Shown here: positions 35,165-59,934 of the stretch, one piece after another
Numbering within the stretch: position 1 is the first letter of the stretch
Layout: each line of letters opens with the position of its first letter
DNA from: Mimachlamys varia
Taxonomy: Eukaryota > Mollusca > Bivalvia > Pectinida > Pectinidae
Reading direction: 5' to 3'
Assembly: GCA_947623455.1 (NCBI GenBank)
Contig: OX392542.1
Location: 8,005,625-8,069,624, forward strand
DNA: 64,000 nucleotides
Made by a program: the position numbers and the translations under genes
Notes under the pieces: generated by a model
What the model saw: the letters and a program-made list of their open reading frames with translations, nothing else
What the model was told of the DNA's origin: nothing
Databases searched by the model: none

Positions 35165-35560
35165 TTTTTAACTCGGTTGTCTGTCCGTCTGTAGACACAT
35201 CTTGTACGTACAACTCCTCCTTTACTTGCTGACCGATTTTCACAAAACTTCACAGGTATGTAAGGGAACACGTGTACGTAGATTTGATTGAAGATGTTTC
35301 AATCCCATAATTTTGGTTGCCATGATAACGAGTTACAATTAACAGGTTTAACTTGTCTGTACAAGTCCTCCTTTACTTGCTGACCGATTTTCACAAAACT
35401 TCATATCAATCCCAAAATTTTAACTTGTCTGTACAAGTCCTCCTTTACCTGTGGACCAATTTTCACAAAACTTCACAGGTATGTTTAGGAACATATGTAG
35501 ATGTGCATGCCTCTGTTTAAATTCCAAAATTTTGGTTACCATGGTAACTGGTCATGATTT
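35165..35560. repeat. Dispersed/tandem repeat with TCACAAAACTTCACA units
   Basis: Three diverged copies of CTCCTTTACTTGCTGACCGA followed by TTTTCACAAAACTTCA. Similar motifs occur in the 33-kb element (CTTCACGAAACTTCACAC). Confidence 0.7.
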
Positions 35561-35949
35561 TATTTTTGGCTGCCATACTCTCTTTATTATGAACAACACA
35601 TATTCCAGCCATTCTGATTTTTAGAAATAGGGGCATGCACAGGGTATTTTAGCCTCTAAATAACAGTTCCAGTTATCCATTCACTCATATACAGATTGTG
35701 GGGGTATTAGGTCAGCCATCCTGGTGACAGTTCTACATGTAGTTTTTTTTGCATCTACAGCAACAAAACCTGGTGAACCATGCAAGGTAAGAAATAACAA
35801 AAAGAATGTCGTTTTATATATTTATTTGTTTGACTGACTTGGGGCCCATACAATGTGGTAGCTATAACAAGAGGAAAGTCAATATGGCAACAGGTACACA
35901 AAATAGCAGCAACATGACACACGCTGACCTGCGGTGAAATAAACGTACT

Positions 35950-36770
35950 CTCTTAGCTCATAACATAAACATGGTTCTAATATATCCTGTCTGTGGTACA
36001 GACAATAAGAACATAAACATGGTTCTAATATATCCTCTCTGTGATACAGACAATTAGAACATAAACATGATTCAAATATATCCTTTCTGTGATACAGACA
36101 ATTAGAACATAAATATGATTCTAATAAATCCTCTCTGTGACACAGACAATTAGAACATAAATATGATTCTAATAAATCCTCTCTGTGACACAGACAATTA
36201 GAACATAAACTTGATTCTAATATATCCTCTCTGTGACACAGACAGTTAGAACATAAACATGATTATAATATATCCTCTCTGTGACACAGACAGAACATAA
36301 ACATGATTCTAATATATCCTGTCTGTGACACAGACAATAGGAACATAAACATGATTATAATATATCCTCTCTGTGACACAGACAGTTAGAACATAAACAT
36401 GATTATAATATATCCTCTCTGTGACACAGACAGTTAGAACATAAACATGATTATAATATATCCTCTCTGTGACACAGACAGTTAGAACATAAACATGATT
36501 CTAATATATCCTCTCTGTGACACAGACAATAGGAACATAAACATAATTCTAATATATCTTCTCTGTGATACAGACAATTAGAACATAAACATGATTCTAA
36601 TATATCCTCTCTGTGACACAGACAATTAGAACATAAACATGATTCTAATATATCTTCTCTGTGATACAGACAATTAGAACATAAAGTTGATTCTAATATA
36701 TCCTCTGGGTGATACAGACAATTAGAACATAAACATAATTCTAATATATCTTCTCTGTGATACAGACAAT
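35950..36770. repeat. 48-bp tandem array, about 17 units
   Basis: Unit CTAATATATCCTCTCTGTGA plus CACAGACAATTAGAACATAAACATGATT. The length is a multiple of three, so the minus strand stays open for 113 codons as a 16-residue repeat (CSNCLYHREDILESCL); other units break the frame. Confidence 0.92.
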
Positions 36771-37099
36771 AAGGCGCAGGGTGAAGCAACATTAACGATT
36801 AACAGTACACTATGATGAGTTATCTCCCTTATCTCATTCCACACTCTCGAGTAACAAATGACAACATTATGGTTGTCAAGCGTATTTATGCTCTAATAAT
36901 CATCCAACAACAAAATATCATTACAGAGAACATTTCAATTTGTCATGGGATACCAATAAGTTGTATATGACTGACAACATGTTGTCAAGTGATAACATCC
37001 AGTTGTCAGAGATAACAAGTTTTCAATGAGATGACAGGAAGATGATGATGATTAGATACTGATTGCCAAGTACATCTGGTTGTTAAGGGATACATATAA

Positions 37100-39330
37100 C
37101 AATGAGATGCAAATGGCTGACTTTAATTTATCAAGGGATACCATGACTGTTGCTAAGCAACAACAGGGTTGTCAGGTGATGACATCAGGTTGTTTGATAA
37201 AAACATATGAAATATGAAAGTTTCATGAATGCTGACCGAAAAACTGGTGAGTCAACAGTTTATTTTTCAGCTTCTTTTTCTTGGAGAAGGAGGGAACAGT
37301 TAGTTTCATGTTCAGATATTTTAGAGCATTTGAATTAGATCCAGATGTAAAAGTCCAAGGTAAAAAGAGATAAAAACTTGGGTAGGCTGTGATACCGGAA
37401 ACATATACTTTAAATTATGTTGCCAAGAGGACAAAATTAGCATCAGGATATAAATAGTCCAACTGTTAATTTCTGATGCTAAGATTATAGAAATTTTCAA
37501 CCGGCAATATGATCACATGTCGGACAACCTTTATGATAAATCTGCATGCTGCATCACATGTGAGGTATAATATAATTTTAATCTCAAAATACAAATTCAA
37601 TATAAAGTGTCCAATCATTGATAACATAAACTGGTACCAGATTAAATATTGAGTTCTTATAATGATCATTATATATGATCACTAAGCAAAGAAACAAGGC
37701 CATTCACTGCAATAACATCAATGCACAAAGATGAAATCACATTTAACAAGTAGATGTTATGTGGGTAATTCTGTCTAGAGAATTTGTTTGCTTAGTCTTG
37801 ATAAAGTTAACAACATACATAATTAGTCACATAACAATGTAAGATTGAAAAAAAAAACTTACAGGACACACTATTGTAATAACATGTACTTCATGTAACA
37901 TTACTTAACATTGTGAATATCAGAGAATCAAAATTTCAAATAGGAACAACCCCCACAAAGAATAGGAAAACCCCCAAACTAATGACCACAACCAGTTCAC
38001 TGAATTGTGATAATGAGAAGAAAAGGCTAATAAAAACTGCTGATAAAAATAATTCTTTTGTGAACATCTGTAAATTCTAATACAAAGTGGGTTATCCTCC
38101 CTTGCCCCCTCTTGAGTGTACATGTGTGAAATACTATTGTGGGACCAATCAGAACATTTAGTTGAGTGTATGTATATTAGTTCAGTATGACAATAATAAT
38201 GTTTAAAACATTTACATTCCTTTATCACTAGACCTATACTTACTCCTTTGAAAACTGGGAACTGTATTCACAGTATACTACAATTTCCTGTTAACCAAGG
38301 GTTGACTGAATCACAGCTGAGTATAACTATAACAAAGATTAATTATATGAACATTTTAACAATTTTTTGATGTTTTATAGGACGGACAAAAGCTCACAAC
38401 TACATGTAACACTGGCCAACAACTAGTATAACACTTACATCTATGTACGTTTTTCAATGTATTAACATTATTGCATATACATGTACACTGTAAAAAAATT
38501 ACAACAGGGGTGCGCTTAACCAAAACCATATAAAGCGAAGTTTCCATTTGAAATCTTCGAGATAAAGTGGTAGGTTTTTTTTTGTTTCTCTGGTACAGTC
38601 TTTGATTCAACGACTGAAGATTGTATTGGTAGATCAGTTGGGTAAGAAACTTATTTTGGGGTTTTGATTATAGCGCACCCCTTACAGCAACACTTATGAC
38701 AAATAAGAATTATCTCCCTTGTCTTGTTTAGTTACTGTTATCAAATTATGGTTCAAGAATTAATCAAAATTACGAATTTGTGGTATTAATTAGTGAAGCT
38801 CCACACAACTGGGTTTAGTTCACAACACATAGATCTATCAGCTTATACAAAAGTTTAAACACCTTGTTATAAGTCACAATACAAGTCACTGATAAAAATC
38901 CCTATCAATCAATCAGATACAACCTTTAACAGGAGCTTTATAATAAATTATAAATTATCTATATCAAATGACATTTCTCATATATTTATCTAAATTTACT
39001 TCATACTTCAGAAATATATATTTGATATAGGAGTGGGTTTTTTTCCACTTTTGTAATTACCATAACTTTTTGTCATTTTTTCCCCGAAACTTCTCTTAAT
39101 AATATCTTGATACGATGTTGGCTGCCAAATGTATTTATCACAGACAAAAACAATTTATGCAAGCTGAAATCTATTTAGGTATTACAGGTGAAAATGTTCT
39201 ACCACTGATTAATTTGAAGTTGTTGATTTTCCATTAATATCAATAAACCTTTCATGTACTTCAAACAAAAGTTTCTTTTCAAATATCTGACCATGAGTAT
39301 TTATATTTTAGCAGATCTTTTGTGGTATAT
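37100..39330. other. Intergenic, no gene seen
   Basis: AT-rich; no conserved protein, repeat array or element recognised on either strand. Confidence 0.6.
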
Positions 39331-39341
39331 TCTTGTTTATG

Positions 39342-39474
39342 GTTGATACAGACTTTCCTTTTGTTTGGGGTGAGAGAGAGAGATAGACATGTTATAATGG
39401 TTTCCAGGTTGATACAGACTTTCCTTTTGTTTGGGGTGAGAGAGAGATAGACATGTTATAATGGTTTCCAGATG
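39342..39474. repeat. 67-bp tandem duplication
   Basis: Two near-identical units starting GGTTGATACAGACTTTCCTT and ending in a GAGA tract and GGTTTCCAG. Confidence 0.9.
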
Positions 39475-39599
39475 ACGTAAAAGCCTAGAGTACTTAAAGC
39501 ATTGATCATCCCACAACGTTTTCAATTTGATGTGAAAATAACATCCATATAAATATGATCTCTGGGCTTCCAAACTTAATGATACAGCAAACAGGGGCC

Positions 39600-41060
39600 A
39601 TTTTCAAGTGGTTGAACTGGCCATGGTCTGTCCACAGTAGTTCGGACCTAGTAATCTGATTCATCCTTTAGGCGAGCCTAGGAAAGGCTTGTAAGGCCTG
39701 TATAAACATTTCCAGGTCTGTCAGGATTAATACCAGAAATGTTACATTTAAGAATGACAAACCGGTTGTTCTGCATAAACGAAAAACGACCCAGGTGTTT
39801 TTAGGCGACCAACACTTGTCTGAGGTTTAACATTTGATGTCAATGATCATTGACAGGATTAAATGAAGTACACTGTACAAAATTAATACAAGCAACATGT
39901 TTATAATTGGTAATGTCCGAGAAAATACACTGCAAAACTGCATGCATTAGTCTGCATCTATTTTATTGCAATTTACATTCTTTATCAAGTAAATGAGCAG
40001 CCAAGGGGTCAGAACAATTTTTTATATAAAATATTGATTAAATACAAACTTGAAATGTGATGGTGCATTGCAGAACACTACCGTTGAAAAGGCTGAGCCA
40101 GTCAACTGTGGCAGGGCTAAAGTACCAGTATGTTTCAGAATAACAGTAATTATATAAAAAAAATTTACAAGACCAATGAAAACGATACAATCTTTTTGAT
40201 TATTTTAAAGAAGGTAAAAATAGATTTGATTAAAAAAAAATATTTACACATATATAACGTAGAAATATTATGTAGTTTGTAGATTAAATTTGCCATTGAT
40301 TTAAAATGAAAATAGAAAAGTCAGTGGTATTATATTAAAACAGTAATTATAGACAGACGCTATGCTTCAGTGGTAGTGCGGAAGGTAGAATGACAAAGGT
40401 TAACTCATCCACTTCTGAACATTTGTTATGAACCACTCCAACCTTGGAAAAGACATCAGGGGTGAATGTGTTGAAGGACCTCTACATGTATGATATTTCT
40501 AAGAAATTCTACAAATACTTTAACTTGACTTAATTTTTGCAGAAATAGGTATAAAAAAAACAAATCACATATAGACATTTTGCAGTGAATTTGGCTGATT
40601 TCATATTTAAGAAATAAGTATACGTAGGAGACCTTGTACATAACATCACAAAACAATATGATTATGGAATTTTGAAAACCAGATGAGTGAAATGTGTAGA
40701 TTAAATCAATTCCATATACACTTAATCATCAGAACCAATATTTCCATACCGTTTTGGTAGAACATTAGAAGAATGTCTACATGTACTTAGTAAGTTTAAC
40801 ATGGTACTGTACTTGATTCGTCAGGATACTTGACACAGTGATAAGTAAAACCTGTTCATAGAACAGCAGTATAGTACCTTATATACTGACATGTTTTTAA
40901 CACTTATATAATCAAAAAACTTTCACCTACAAAAAATTCTCAAAAAACAGAAACTCCAAAATATTTATTTCTAAGTTTGATTATGACGAACTATCACAGT
41001 GGGTTTCTACCCCTATAATAATATAAATTAGGTACTGTACATAATAAAAGATACTCCAGA
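39600..41060. other. Intergenic, no gene seen
   Basis: Unremarkable AT-rich sequence. Confidence 0.6.
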
Positions 41061-41066
41061 TCTTAA

Positions 41067-41449
41067 AGGCCCAATATACGTAACTTTCGGCAAAACTTGA
41101 TGCGAAAATCAAGCCTAATAATTTATTATTTTTATAGATTTAGTTAAGATTAACTGATTTCAGCAATATTCAAGATGACTTCTTACGCGGTTGTCGGTAC
41201 GGCAGCAGTTGAAACTCGGTATTTGTAAACACGCGACCATTTTGACTGTCTTCTACCTGCGGTTTGTTATTGAAGTGGGCCCCACCTGAATGATTTTCAA
41301 TTCTTTTGATTTTTCTATCAGGAGTTTCTCGCTAGTTACCGCTCAGGTTTACTTCGTTTTAGGCTTATTTTTGCATGGCTATCAACTGGATTTTTTTCAG
41401 AATTTTTCAGATTAACGAATATTTCCCTGAAGTTACGTATATTGGGCCT
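41067..41449. mobile_element. piggyBac-like MITE, complete copy
   Basis: Terminal inverted repeats AGGCCCAATATACGTAACTT and its inverse, flanked on both sides by TTAA (41063-41066, 41450-41453). 383 bp, no ORF; it probably depends on a transposase elsewhere in the genome. Confidence 0.9.
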
Positions 41450-41944
41450 TTAAATAAAAAAATAAAACAACAACGAATGAAAAACACATTGTTAAAAAAT
41501 TGAGAGTAAAAAAAAAAATTAGAAGTAATTGCATTTCGTCCACATAGTATGATAGTATAGATATTTCTGGAATATTTTTTATTATCTCCATGTATCAGAA
41601 AAAGGTAGCAGAGTTATCTCCTTTCTTGTAACATGATCTCTTGGAAATGTTAAATCTTATCTAAACCAAACTCATTACAAGCTTTTTCATTAAATAAACA
41701 AATTTTACTTGGTTACAACTGTCTTATATCTGCTTACTAATCTATGCACATAGTCATGAAAATATCAATCGAATTGTATAATTTATAATAATTTACTGTT
41801 CTGCCGTAAGAAAGTACAACTATTATTGTACTTTGATCATTTTCTTCTTTGTACCAGATATCTTACATCTTCAAATACTTTTGTGAATAAATGACAGAAT
41901 ATTTATGTACTCAAACATTTTACAGTGATCTTTTAATAAGAAAC

Positions 41945-42740
41945 AAGAGACCCCAGAGGGATCTTGGCGCCCACCATAGACAATCTTCATTTGTTCTGAA
42001 GTTGGACCTGTTCACGTCTTTATTCTATCATTCTTTTTGAACAGTCCCAAAAACAAAATAGCAACAAATATAAGGACCAAGAGGAACACACATATGAAAT
42101 TAAAGACACTTTCATTGTCAAAATCAAAGGTGGTCGTTTGTCAGCCATTTTGTTTTTCTGATCAGTCCCAAAATCAAAGTACCAACTAAAGACGCACCTA
42201 CAAATGAAATTAGAGAAAGATCCCTTCAGTATTTCTCAAGAAATAGTAAAAACAAATTTTCATATCAAAATCCAAAATGGCTGATTTTCAGCAATTTTGT
42301 TTTTCTAATTAGTTCAAATCAAAAGGGCATAAGTAAGCACCAAGGGGAATCTACAAATGAAATTTGAGAAAGATCCATCGAGGCGGTCAAATTGTCTTTT
42401 TAATCAGCAAAAATCTGGACAATGCACAATTAGGGACCAATGGGAATCTGCATATAAAATTTGTGAAGGATCCATCAAGTGCTTCTCAAGAAATAGCAAT
42501 CACAAACTATTAAATGCAAAATCCAAGATGGGTGCCTGTTGGCCATTTTGTTTTTCAGATTAGCTCAAAAACTGTACATTGCACAACAAGTTACGAAGGG
42601 TTACCTGCATATGAAATATGAGAAGGATTCATAGAGTATTTCTCAAGAAATAGCGCTAACAAGAATTGTTTAAAGACGGATGACGGACCATGGACGCATG
42701 GTGATTTGAATAGCCCACCATCTGATGACGGTGAGCTTAA
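41945..42740. mobile_element. About 0.8-kb repeat element of unknown class
   Basis: Starts AGAGACCCCAGAGGGATCTT and ends in a hairpin (AGCCCACCATCTGATGACGG). Both ends recur alone elsewhere (29371-29420 and 24750-24806). The interior has several diverged subrepeats of the form CAAAATGGCTGA...GCAATTTTGTTTTTC. Confidence 0.6.
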
Positions 42741-42834
42741 AAGTACATAGCTGCTAATGTCAATATACTGTAAAACATTCTGTTTGAAGAAACCGTTTGT
42801 GCTTTTACACTGACTGTACAAGTACTGTAATAAT

Positions 42835-43921
42835 AATGCTTTTATTTTTATCAATGCGTTTATATATTGCCAACAAGATAATATTGTTAATCAAATATTC
42901 TAGTCTTGGATAAAAATGAAATGTTACAAGGTAATATTCAGCTCCAATTAAACACAAGTAAAAGTAACCTGCTCCCAATGATAGGTGAAGCTAAGCTTTC
43001 TGATACATGTATACTGTAGGTACCAGTAAATCATATGGCCTTTTTATATTAATCTTTCAAAACATTTCACTTCAAAATATTTTGATAATTCAATAATTCC
43101 ACTCACAGGCCTGTTTACCATATACATGTATGTATATATATTGTTTTATAGATTTTCTTTCAAATATACCATCTAGATCAAATAAACCATCTTCATCAAT
43201 TAAACCATCTTCATCAAATATACCATCTTCCATCTTCATCACATATACCATCTTCATCAATTATATCATCTTCATCGAAGCTATTCTTCGTCTTCAGTAT
43301 CATGATTTTCTTAATGCTTATGAATGCACTTGTTACGTTACAGAACAATAATGTGAAAAAAGCAGACATACAGTTTAAAACAACATGTAAATGAATGGAG
43401 ATGATTAATGTATCATGTTTGATAAATGAATCTGTTCTTTCAAGTGTATACATCTATGATTTTTGTTTCAGGAAAAGCAATACAGCATTGCTTATCTGAG
43501 TTAACTCTACTTATCATTTGATTATATATAAATATCAATCTACAAGAAAATAATGCCAAAAATATCACTTCTTAATGAAGAATAAATGTGGTTGATGAAA
43601 TGTGTATATGTGTACAATTGAGCCTCTATAATCCTGCATCCCTGACTTGATTTCAATCTCAATTGTGAAATAGTTAGATTATTGGACAAGTTGAATTTGA
43701 GAATGAGGTGGGAGAAATTCAACACAAGCAGAAAGATTTCTAAGTTGCTTGAGTTTTGGCAAGCATTTCACAATTTAAGTAATTTTCCCCATTTCATCTT
43801 AAAGTGAAAAAAATAACGTTTTCTCTTAATCTGTCCAAATTAATTATCTGTGGCTGAATTAAAAAGGCTCAACAGTAATCAAGAAAATCACATAAAACAG
43901 AATTAAAATATTTATCATAAA
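42835..43921 (-). other. Probable ACK 3' UTR and flank
   Basis: No coding sequence. The nearest AATAAA on the minus strand that I see is at about 42839-42844; a short CATCTTCATCAA-type repeat at 43170-43280 lies within. Transcript end not established. Confidence 0.4.
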
Positions 43922-54215
<10,294 letters not shown>

Positions 54216-54420
54216 GCTCTGCAATATTTTACATGATCCCTATGTAAGTGAAAGCCAAGCCATGGGAGTATACCGGGTACAAGTTACAGCTAGCTCTGCA
54301 ATATTTTACATGATGCCTATGTAAGTGAAAGCCAAGCCATGAGAGTATACCGGGTACAAAGTTACAGCTAGCTCTGCAATATTTTACATGATCCCTATGT
54401 AAGTGAAAGCCAAGCCACTA
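54216..54420. repeat. Tandem repeat, about 75 bp, 3 units
   Basis: Units start TAGCTCTGCAATATTTTACA and end GGGTACAAGTTACAGC. Confidence 0.92.
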
Positions 54421-55190
54421 TAAACCTGCCATGCTTGGTGTGTCCTCATGGTTTCACATTACGTTTATCTTCAGTGGGGGAAAAACGAAAAATAAAAAAA
54501 TGATTCCACATCCACACAGCAACTGTCTAGGAGTGGCAGATCGGGAGATTGTACCGATGTTGTCAGAATACACGTCAAAATCTATCATGTGTAAAGCAGA
54601 TATCACGCTACTGACCTAATCCTTCAGCTATCAATGTACACCTGATATTAATTCATAATACTATGTATCACTCTACTAGTAAATACTAGGAACTCATTGA
54701 AGGGACGAATCATTATAAATAATCACTTTTATTACTTTTATACTGAGAGTACACTGTACAGTGGACTCCACTTAATATCACCCCTGTTAATATCACATTC
54801 CTCTTTATATCATGTTTTTCCCAAGCATCATTTTTTTCTCTTTATAATCTGTGTAATTGTATTTGGTTAATATCATGTTTTTTAACCAATCACATAAAAT
54901 ATCAAGAAAATGATGTCATTTCCATTGATTTCAGATACAACTTGTAAAAAATGTTGCATAGAAAATAAAAAAATAACCCCAAAAATGATTTTTAATTGAA
55001 ATAATGTTATCTATATATTGAAACATCTTCATATATTAAGCACGGGTACAATTACGACAGGAAATTCACATTTTAACCTTCGGATCAACAACACTAAGTG
55101 TATATGATACATTGTGTTTAATATATTATAAGAAACACGGATGTACATTGAATAGCTTACTTTTAGTTACGGAGATTGGAAATGCAATAG
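54421..55190. other. No feature seen
   Basis: AT-rich, between two arrays; nothing recognised. Confidence 0.5.
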
Positions 55191-55194
55191 ATTT

Positions 55195-58100
55195 AGTGGA
55201 AGAAACATTGAATCCTGCCCTAGGTCTTATACCCAAAGTAACATTACCTAGTTCCACCCCCAACACCACCACACAGACCCTACACATAGAGGAGAACAGT
55301 GAATCCTGCCCTAGGTCTTATACCCAAAGTAACATTACCTAGTTCCACCCCCCACCACCGCACAGACCCTACACATAGAGGAGAACAGTGAATCCTGCCC
55401 TAGGTCTTATACCCAAAGTTACACTAGTTCCAAACCCCCACCACCACCACACAGACCCTACACATAGAGGAGAACAGTGAATCCTGCCCTAGGTCCTATA
55501 CCAAAAGTTTCACTAGTTCCAACCCCCCACAACCACCACACAGACCCTACACATAGAGGAGAACAGTGAATCCTGCCCTAGGTCTTATACCAAAAGTTAC
55601 ACTAGTTCCACCCCCACCACCACACAGACCCTACACATAGAGGAGGACAGTGAATCCTGCCCTAGGTCCTATACCCAAAGTAACATTACCTAGTTCCACC
55701 CCCCACCACCACCACACAGACCCTACACATAGAGGAGGACAGTGAATCCTGCCCTAGGTCTTATACCCAAAGTAACATTACCTAGTTCCACCCCCCACCA
55801 CCATACAGACCCTACACATAGAGGAGGACAGTGAATCCTGCCCTAGGTCCTATACCCAAAGTAACATTACCTAGTTCCACCCCCCACCACCATACAGACC
55901 CTACACACAGAGGAGAACAGTGAATCCTGCCCTAGGTCTTATACCCAAAGTAACATTACCTAGTTCCACCCCCCACCACCATACAGACCCTACACATAGA
56001 GGAGGACAGTGAATCCTGCCCTAGGTCCTATACCCAAAGTAACATTACCTAGTTCCACCCCCCACCACCACCACCACCACCACACAGACCCTACACATAG
56101 AGGAGAACAGTGAATCCTGCCCTAGGTCTTATACCCAAAGTAACATTACCTAGTTCCACCCCCACCCCCACCACCACACAGACCCTACACATAGAGGAGG
56201 ACAGTGAATCCTGCCCTAGGTCTTATACCCAAAGTAACATTACCTAGTTCCACCCCCACCCCCACCACCACACAGACCCTACACATAGAGGAGGACAGTG
56301 AATCCTGCCCTAGGTCCTATACCCAAAGTAACATTACCTAGTTCCACCCCCACCACCACACAGACCCTACACATAGAGGAGAACAGTGAATCCTGCCCTA
56401 GGTCCTATACCCAAAGTAACATTACCTAGTTCCACCCCCACCACCACACAGACCCTACACATAGAGGAGAACAGTGAATCCTGCCCTAGGTCTTATACCC
56501 AAAGTAACATTACCTAGTTCCACCCCCACCCCCACCACCACACAGACCCTACACATAGAGGAGGACAGTGAATCCTGCCCTAGGTCTTATACCCAAAGTA
56601 ACATTACCTAGTTCCACCCCCACCCCCACCACCACACAGACCCTACACATAGAGGAGGACAGTGAATCCTGCCCTAGGTCCTATACCCAAAGTAACATTA
56701 CCTAGTTCCACCCCCACCCCCACCACCACACAGACCCTACACATAGAGGAGGACAGTGAATCCTGCCCTAGGTCCTATACCCAAAGTAACATTACCTAGT
56801 TCCACCCCCACCACCACACAGACCCTACACATAGAGGAGAACAGTGAATCCTGCCCTAGGTCCTATACCCAAAGTAACATTACCTAGTTCCACCCCCACC
56901 ACCACACAGACCCTACACATAGAGGAGAACAGTGAATCCTGCCCTAGGTCCTATACCCAAAGTAACATTACCTAGTTCCACCCCCCACCACCACACAGAC
57001 CCTGCACATAGAGGAGGACAGTGAATCCTGCCCTAGGTCCTATACCCAAAGTAACATTACCTAGTTCCACCCCCCACCACCACACAGACCCTACACATAG
57101 AGGAGGACAGTGAATCCTGCCCTAGGTCCTATACCCAAAGTAACATTACCTAGTTCCACCCCCACCACCACACAGACCCTACACATAGAGGAGAACAGTG
57201 AATCCTGCCCTAGGTCCTATACCCAAAGTAACATTACCTAGTTCCACCCCCCACCACCACACAGACCCTACACATAGAGGAGGACAGTGAATCCTGCCCT
57301 AGGTCCTATACCCAAAGTAACATTACCTAGTTCCACCCCCCACCACCACACAGACCCTACACATAGAGGAGAACAGTGAATCCTGCCCTAGGTCCTATAC
57401 CCAAAGTAACATTACCTAGTTCCACCCCCCACCACCACACAGACCCTACACATAGAGGAGGACAGTGAATCCTGCCCTAGGTCCTATACCCAAAGTAACA
57501 TTACCTAGTTCCACCCCCACCACCACACAGACCCTACACATAGAGGAGAACAGTGAATCCTGCCCTAGGTCCTATACCCAAAGTAACATTACCTAGTTCC
57601 ACCCCCCACCACCACACAGACCCTACACATAGAGGAGGACAGTGAATCCTGCCCTAGGTCCTATACCCAAAGTAACATTACCTAGTTCCACCCCCACCAC
57701 CACACAGACCCTACACATAGAGGAGAACAGTGAATCCTGCCCTAGGTCCTATACCCAAAGTAACATTACCTAGTTCCACCCCCCACCACCACACAGACCC
57801 TACACATAGAGGAGGACAGTGAATCCTGCCCTAGGTCCTATACCCAAAGTAACATTACCTAGTTCCACCCCCCACCACCACACAGACCCTACACATAGAG
57901 GAGGACAGTGAATCCTGCCCTAGGTCCTATACCCAAAGTAACATTACCTAGTTCCATCCCCCACCACCACACAGACCATACACATAGAGGAGGACAGTGA
58001 ATCCTGCCCTAGGTCTTATACCAAAAGTTACACTAGTTCCACCCCCACCACCACCACCACCACAGACCCTACACATAGAGGAGAACAGTGAATCCTGCCC

Positions 58101-59895
58101 TAGGTCTTATACCCAAAGTTACACTAGTTCCAACCCCCCACCACCACCACACAGACCCTACACATAGAGGAGAACAGTGAATCCTGCCCTAGGTCTTATA
58201 CCCAAAGTAACATTACCTAGTTCCACCCCCACCACCACACAGACCCTACACATAGAGGAGGACAGTGAATCCTGCCCTAGGTCTTATACCCAAAGTAACA
58301 TTACCTAGTTCCACCCCCACCCCCACCACCACACAGACCCTACACATAGAGGAGGACAGTGAATCCTGCCCTAGGTCCTATACCCAAAGTAACATTACCT
58401 AGTTCCACCCCCACCCCCACCACCACACAGACCCTACACATAGAGGAGGACAGTGAATCCTGCCCTAGGTCCTATACCCAAAGTAACATTACCTAGTTCC
58501 ACCCCCACCCCCACCACCACACAGACCCTACACATAGAGGAGAACAGTGAATCCTGCCCTAGGTCTTATACCAAAAGTTACACTAGTTCCACCCCCACCA
58601 CCACCACCACACAGACCCTACACATAGAGGAGAACAGTGAATCCTGCCCTAGGTCCTATACCCAAAGTAACATTACCTAGTTCCACCCCCACCACCACAC
58701 AGACCCTACACATAGAGGAGAACAGTGAATCCTGCCCTAGGTCCTATACCCAAAGTAACATTACCTAGTTCCACCCCCACCACCACACAGACCCTACACA
58801 TAGAGGAGAACAGTGAATCCTGCCCTAGGTCCTATACCCAAAGTAACATTACCTAGTTCCACCCACCACCACCACACAGACCCTACACATAGAGGAGGAC
58901 AGTGAATCCTGCCCTAGGTCCTATACCAAAAGTTACACTAGTTCCACCCCCACCACCACCACCACCACAGACCCTACACATAGAGGAGGACAGTGAATCC
59001 TGCCCTAGGTCCTATACCCAAAGTTACACTAGTTCCAACCCCCCACGACCACCACACAGACCCTACACATAGAGGAGGACAGTGAATCCTGCCCTAGGTC
59101 CTATACCCAAAGTAACATTACCTAGTTCCACCCCCACCCCCACCACCACACAGACCCTACACATAGAGGAGGACAGTGAATCCTGCCCTAGGTCCTATAC
59201 CCAAAGTAACATTACCTAGTTCCATCCCCCACCACCACACAGACCATACACATAGAGGAGGACAGTGAATCCTGCCCTAGGTCTTATACCAAAAGTTACA
59301 CTAGTTCCACCCCCACCACCACACAGACCCTACACATAGAGGAGAACAGTGAATCCTGCCCTAGGTCTTATACCAAAAGTTACACTAGTTCCACCCCCAC
59401 CACCACCACCACCACAGACCCTACACATAGAGGAGAACAGTGAATCCTGCCCTAGGTCTTATACCCAAAGTTACACTAGTTCCAACCCCCCACCACCACC
59501 ACACAGACCCTACACATAGAGGAGAACAGTGAATCCTGCCCTAGGTCTTATACCCAAAGTAACATTACCTAGTTCCACCCCCACCACCACACAGACCCTA
59601 CACATGGAGGAGGACAGTGAATCCTGCCCTAGGTCTTATACCCAAAGTTACATTAGTTACACCCCCCCCCCTCCAACCACCACCACCACCACCACACAGA
59701 CCCTACACATTGAGGAGAACAGTGAATCCTGCCCTAGGTCTTATACCCAAAGTTACATTAAAAGCACCCCTCCCAATTATCTTCAGGACCCTAAGCTACA
59801 CAAATACGAAACAGAACAGTGAAGCCTAACCTTAGGTCTTATATACCCAAAGTAACATTAAACCCCCTCCCCAACAGACCCTACACTTACACAGG
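55195..59895. repeat. Large satellite-like array, 85-90-bp unit, about 50 units
   Basis: Unit: ACAGTGAATCCTGCCCTAGG, TCCTATACCCAAAGTAACAT, TACCTAGTTCCACCCCCACC, then a variable (CCA)n tract, CACAGACCCTACACATAGAG and GAGA or GAGG. Three variant positions (TCTT/TCCT, GAGA/GAGG, TAACATTACC/TTACAC) alternate in ordered patterns, showing higher-order structure. The last units (59640-59895) are degraded. Plus-strand ORFs here (for example NPALGLIPKVTLPSSTP) are read-through. Confidence 0.97.
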
Positions 59896-59934
59896 AGAGC
59901 AGTGCTTACTCATTATTTCCTTCATTTAATAACA

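Noticed and set aside
55112..59829. Plus-strand ORFs with NPALGLIPKVTLPSSTP repeats
   Set aside because: Translation of the satellite-like array; the frame breaks at most units because unit length varies.
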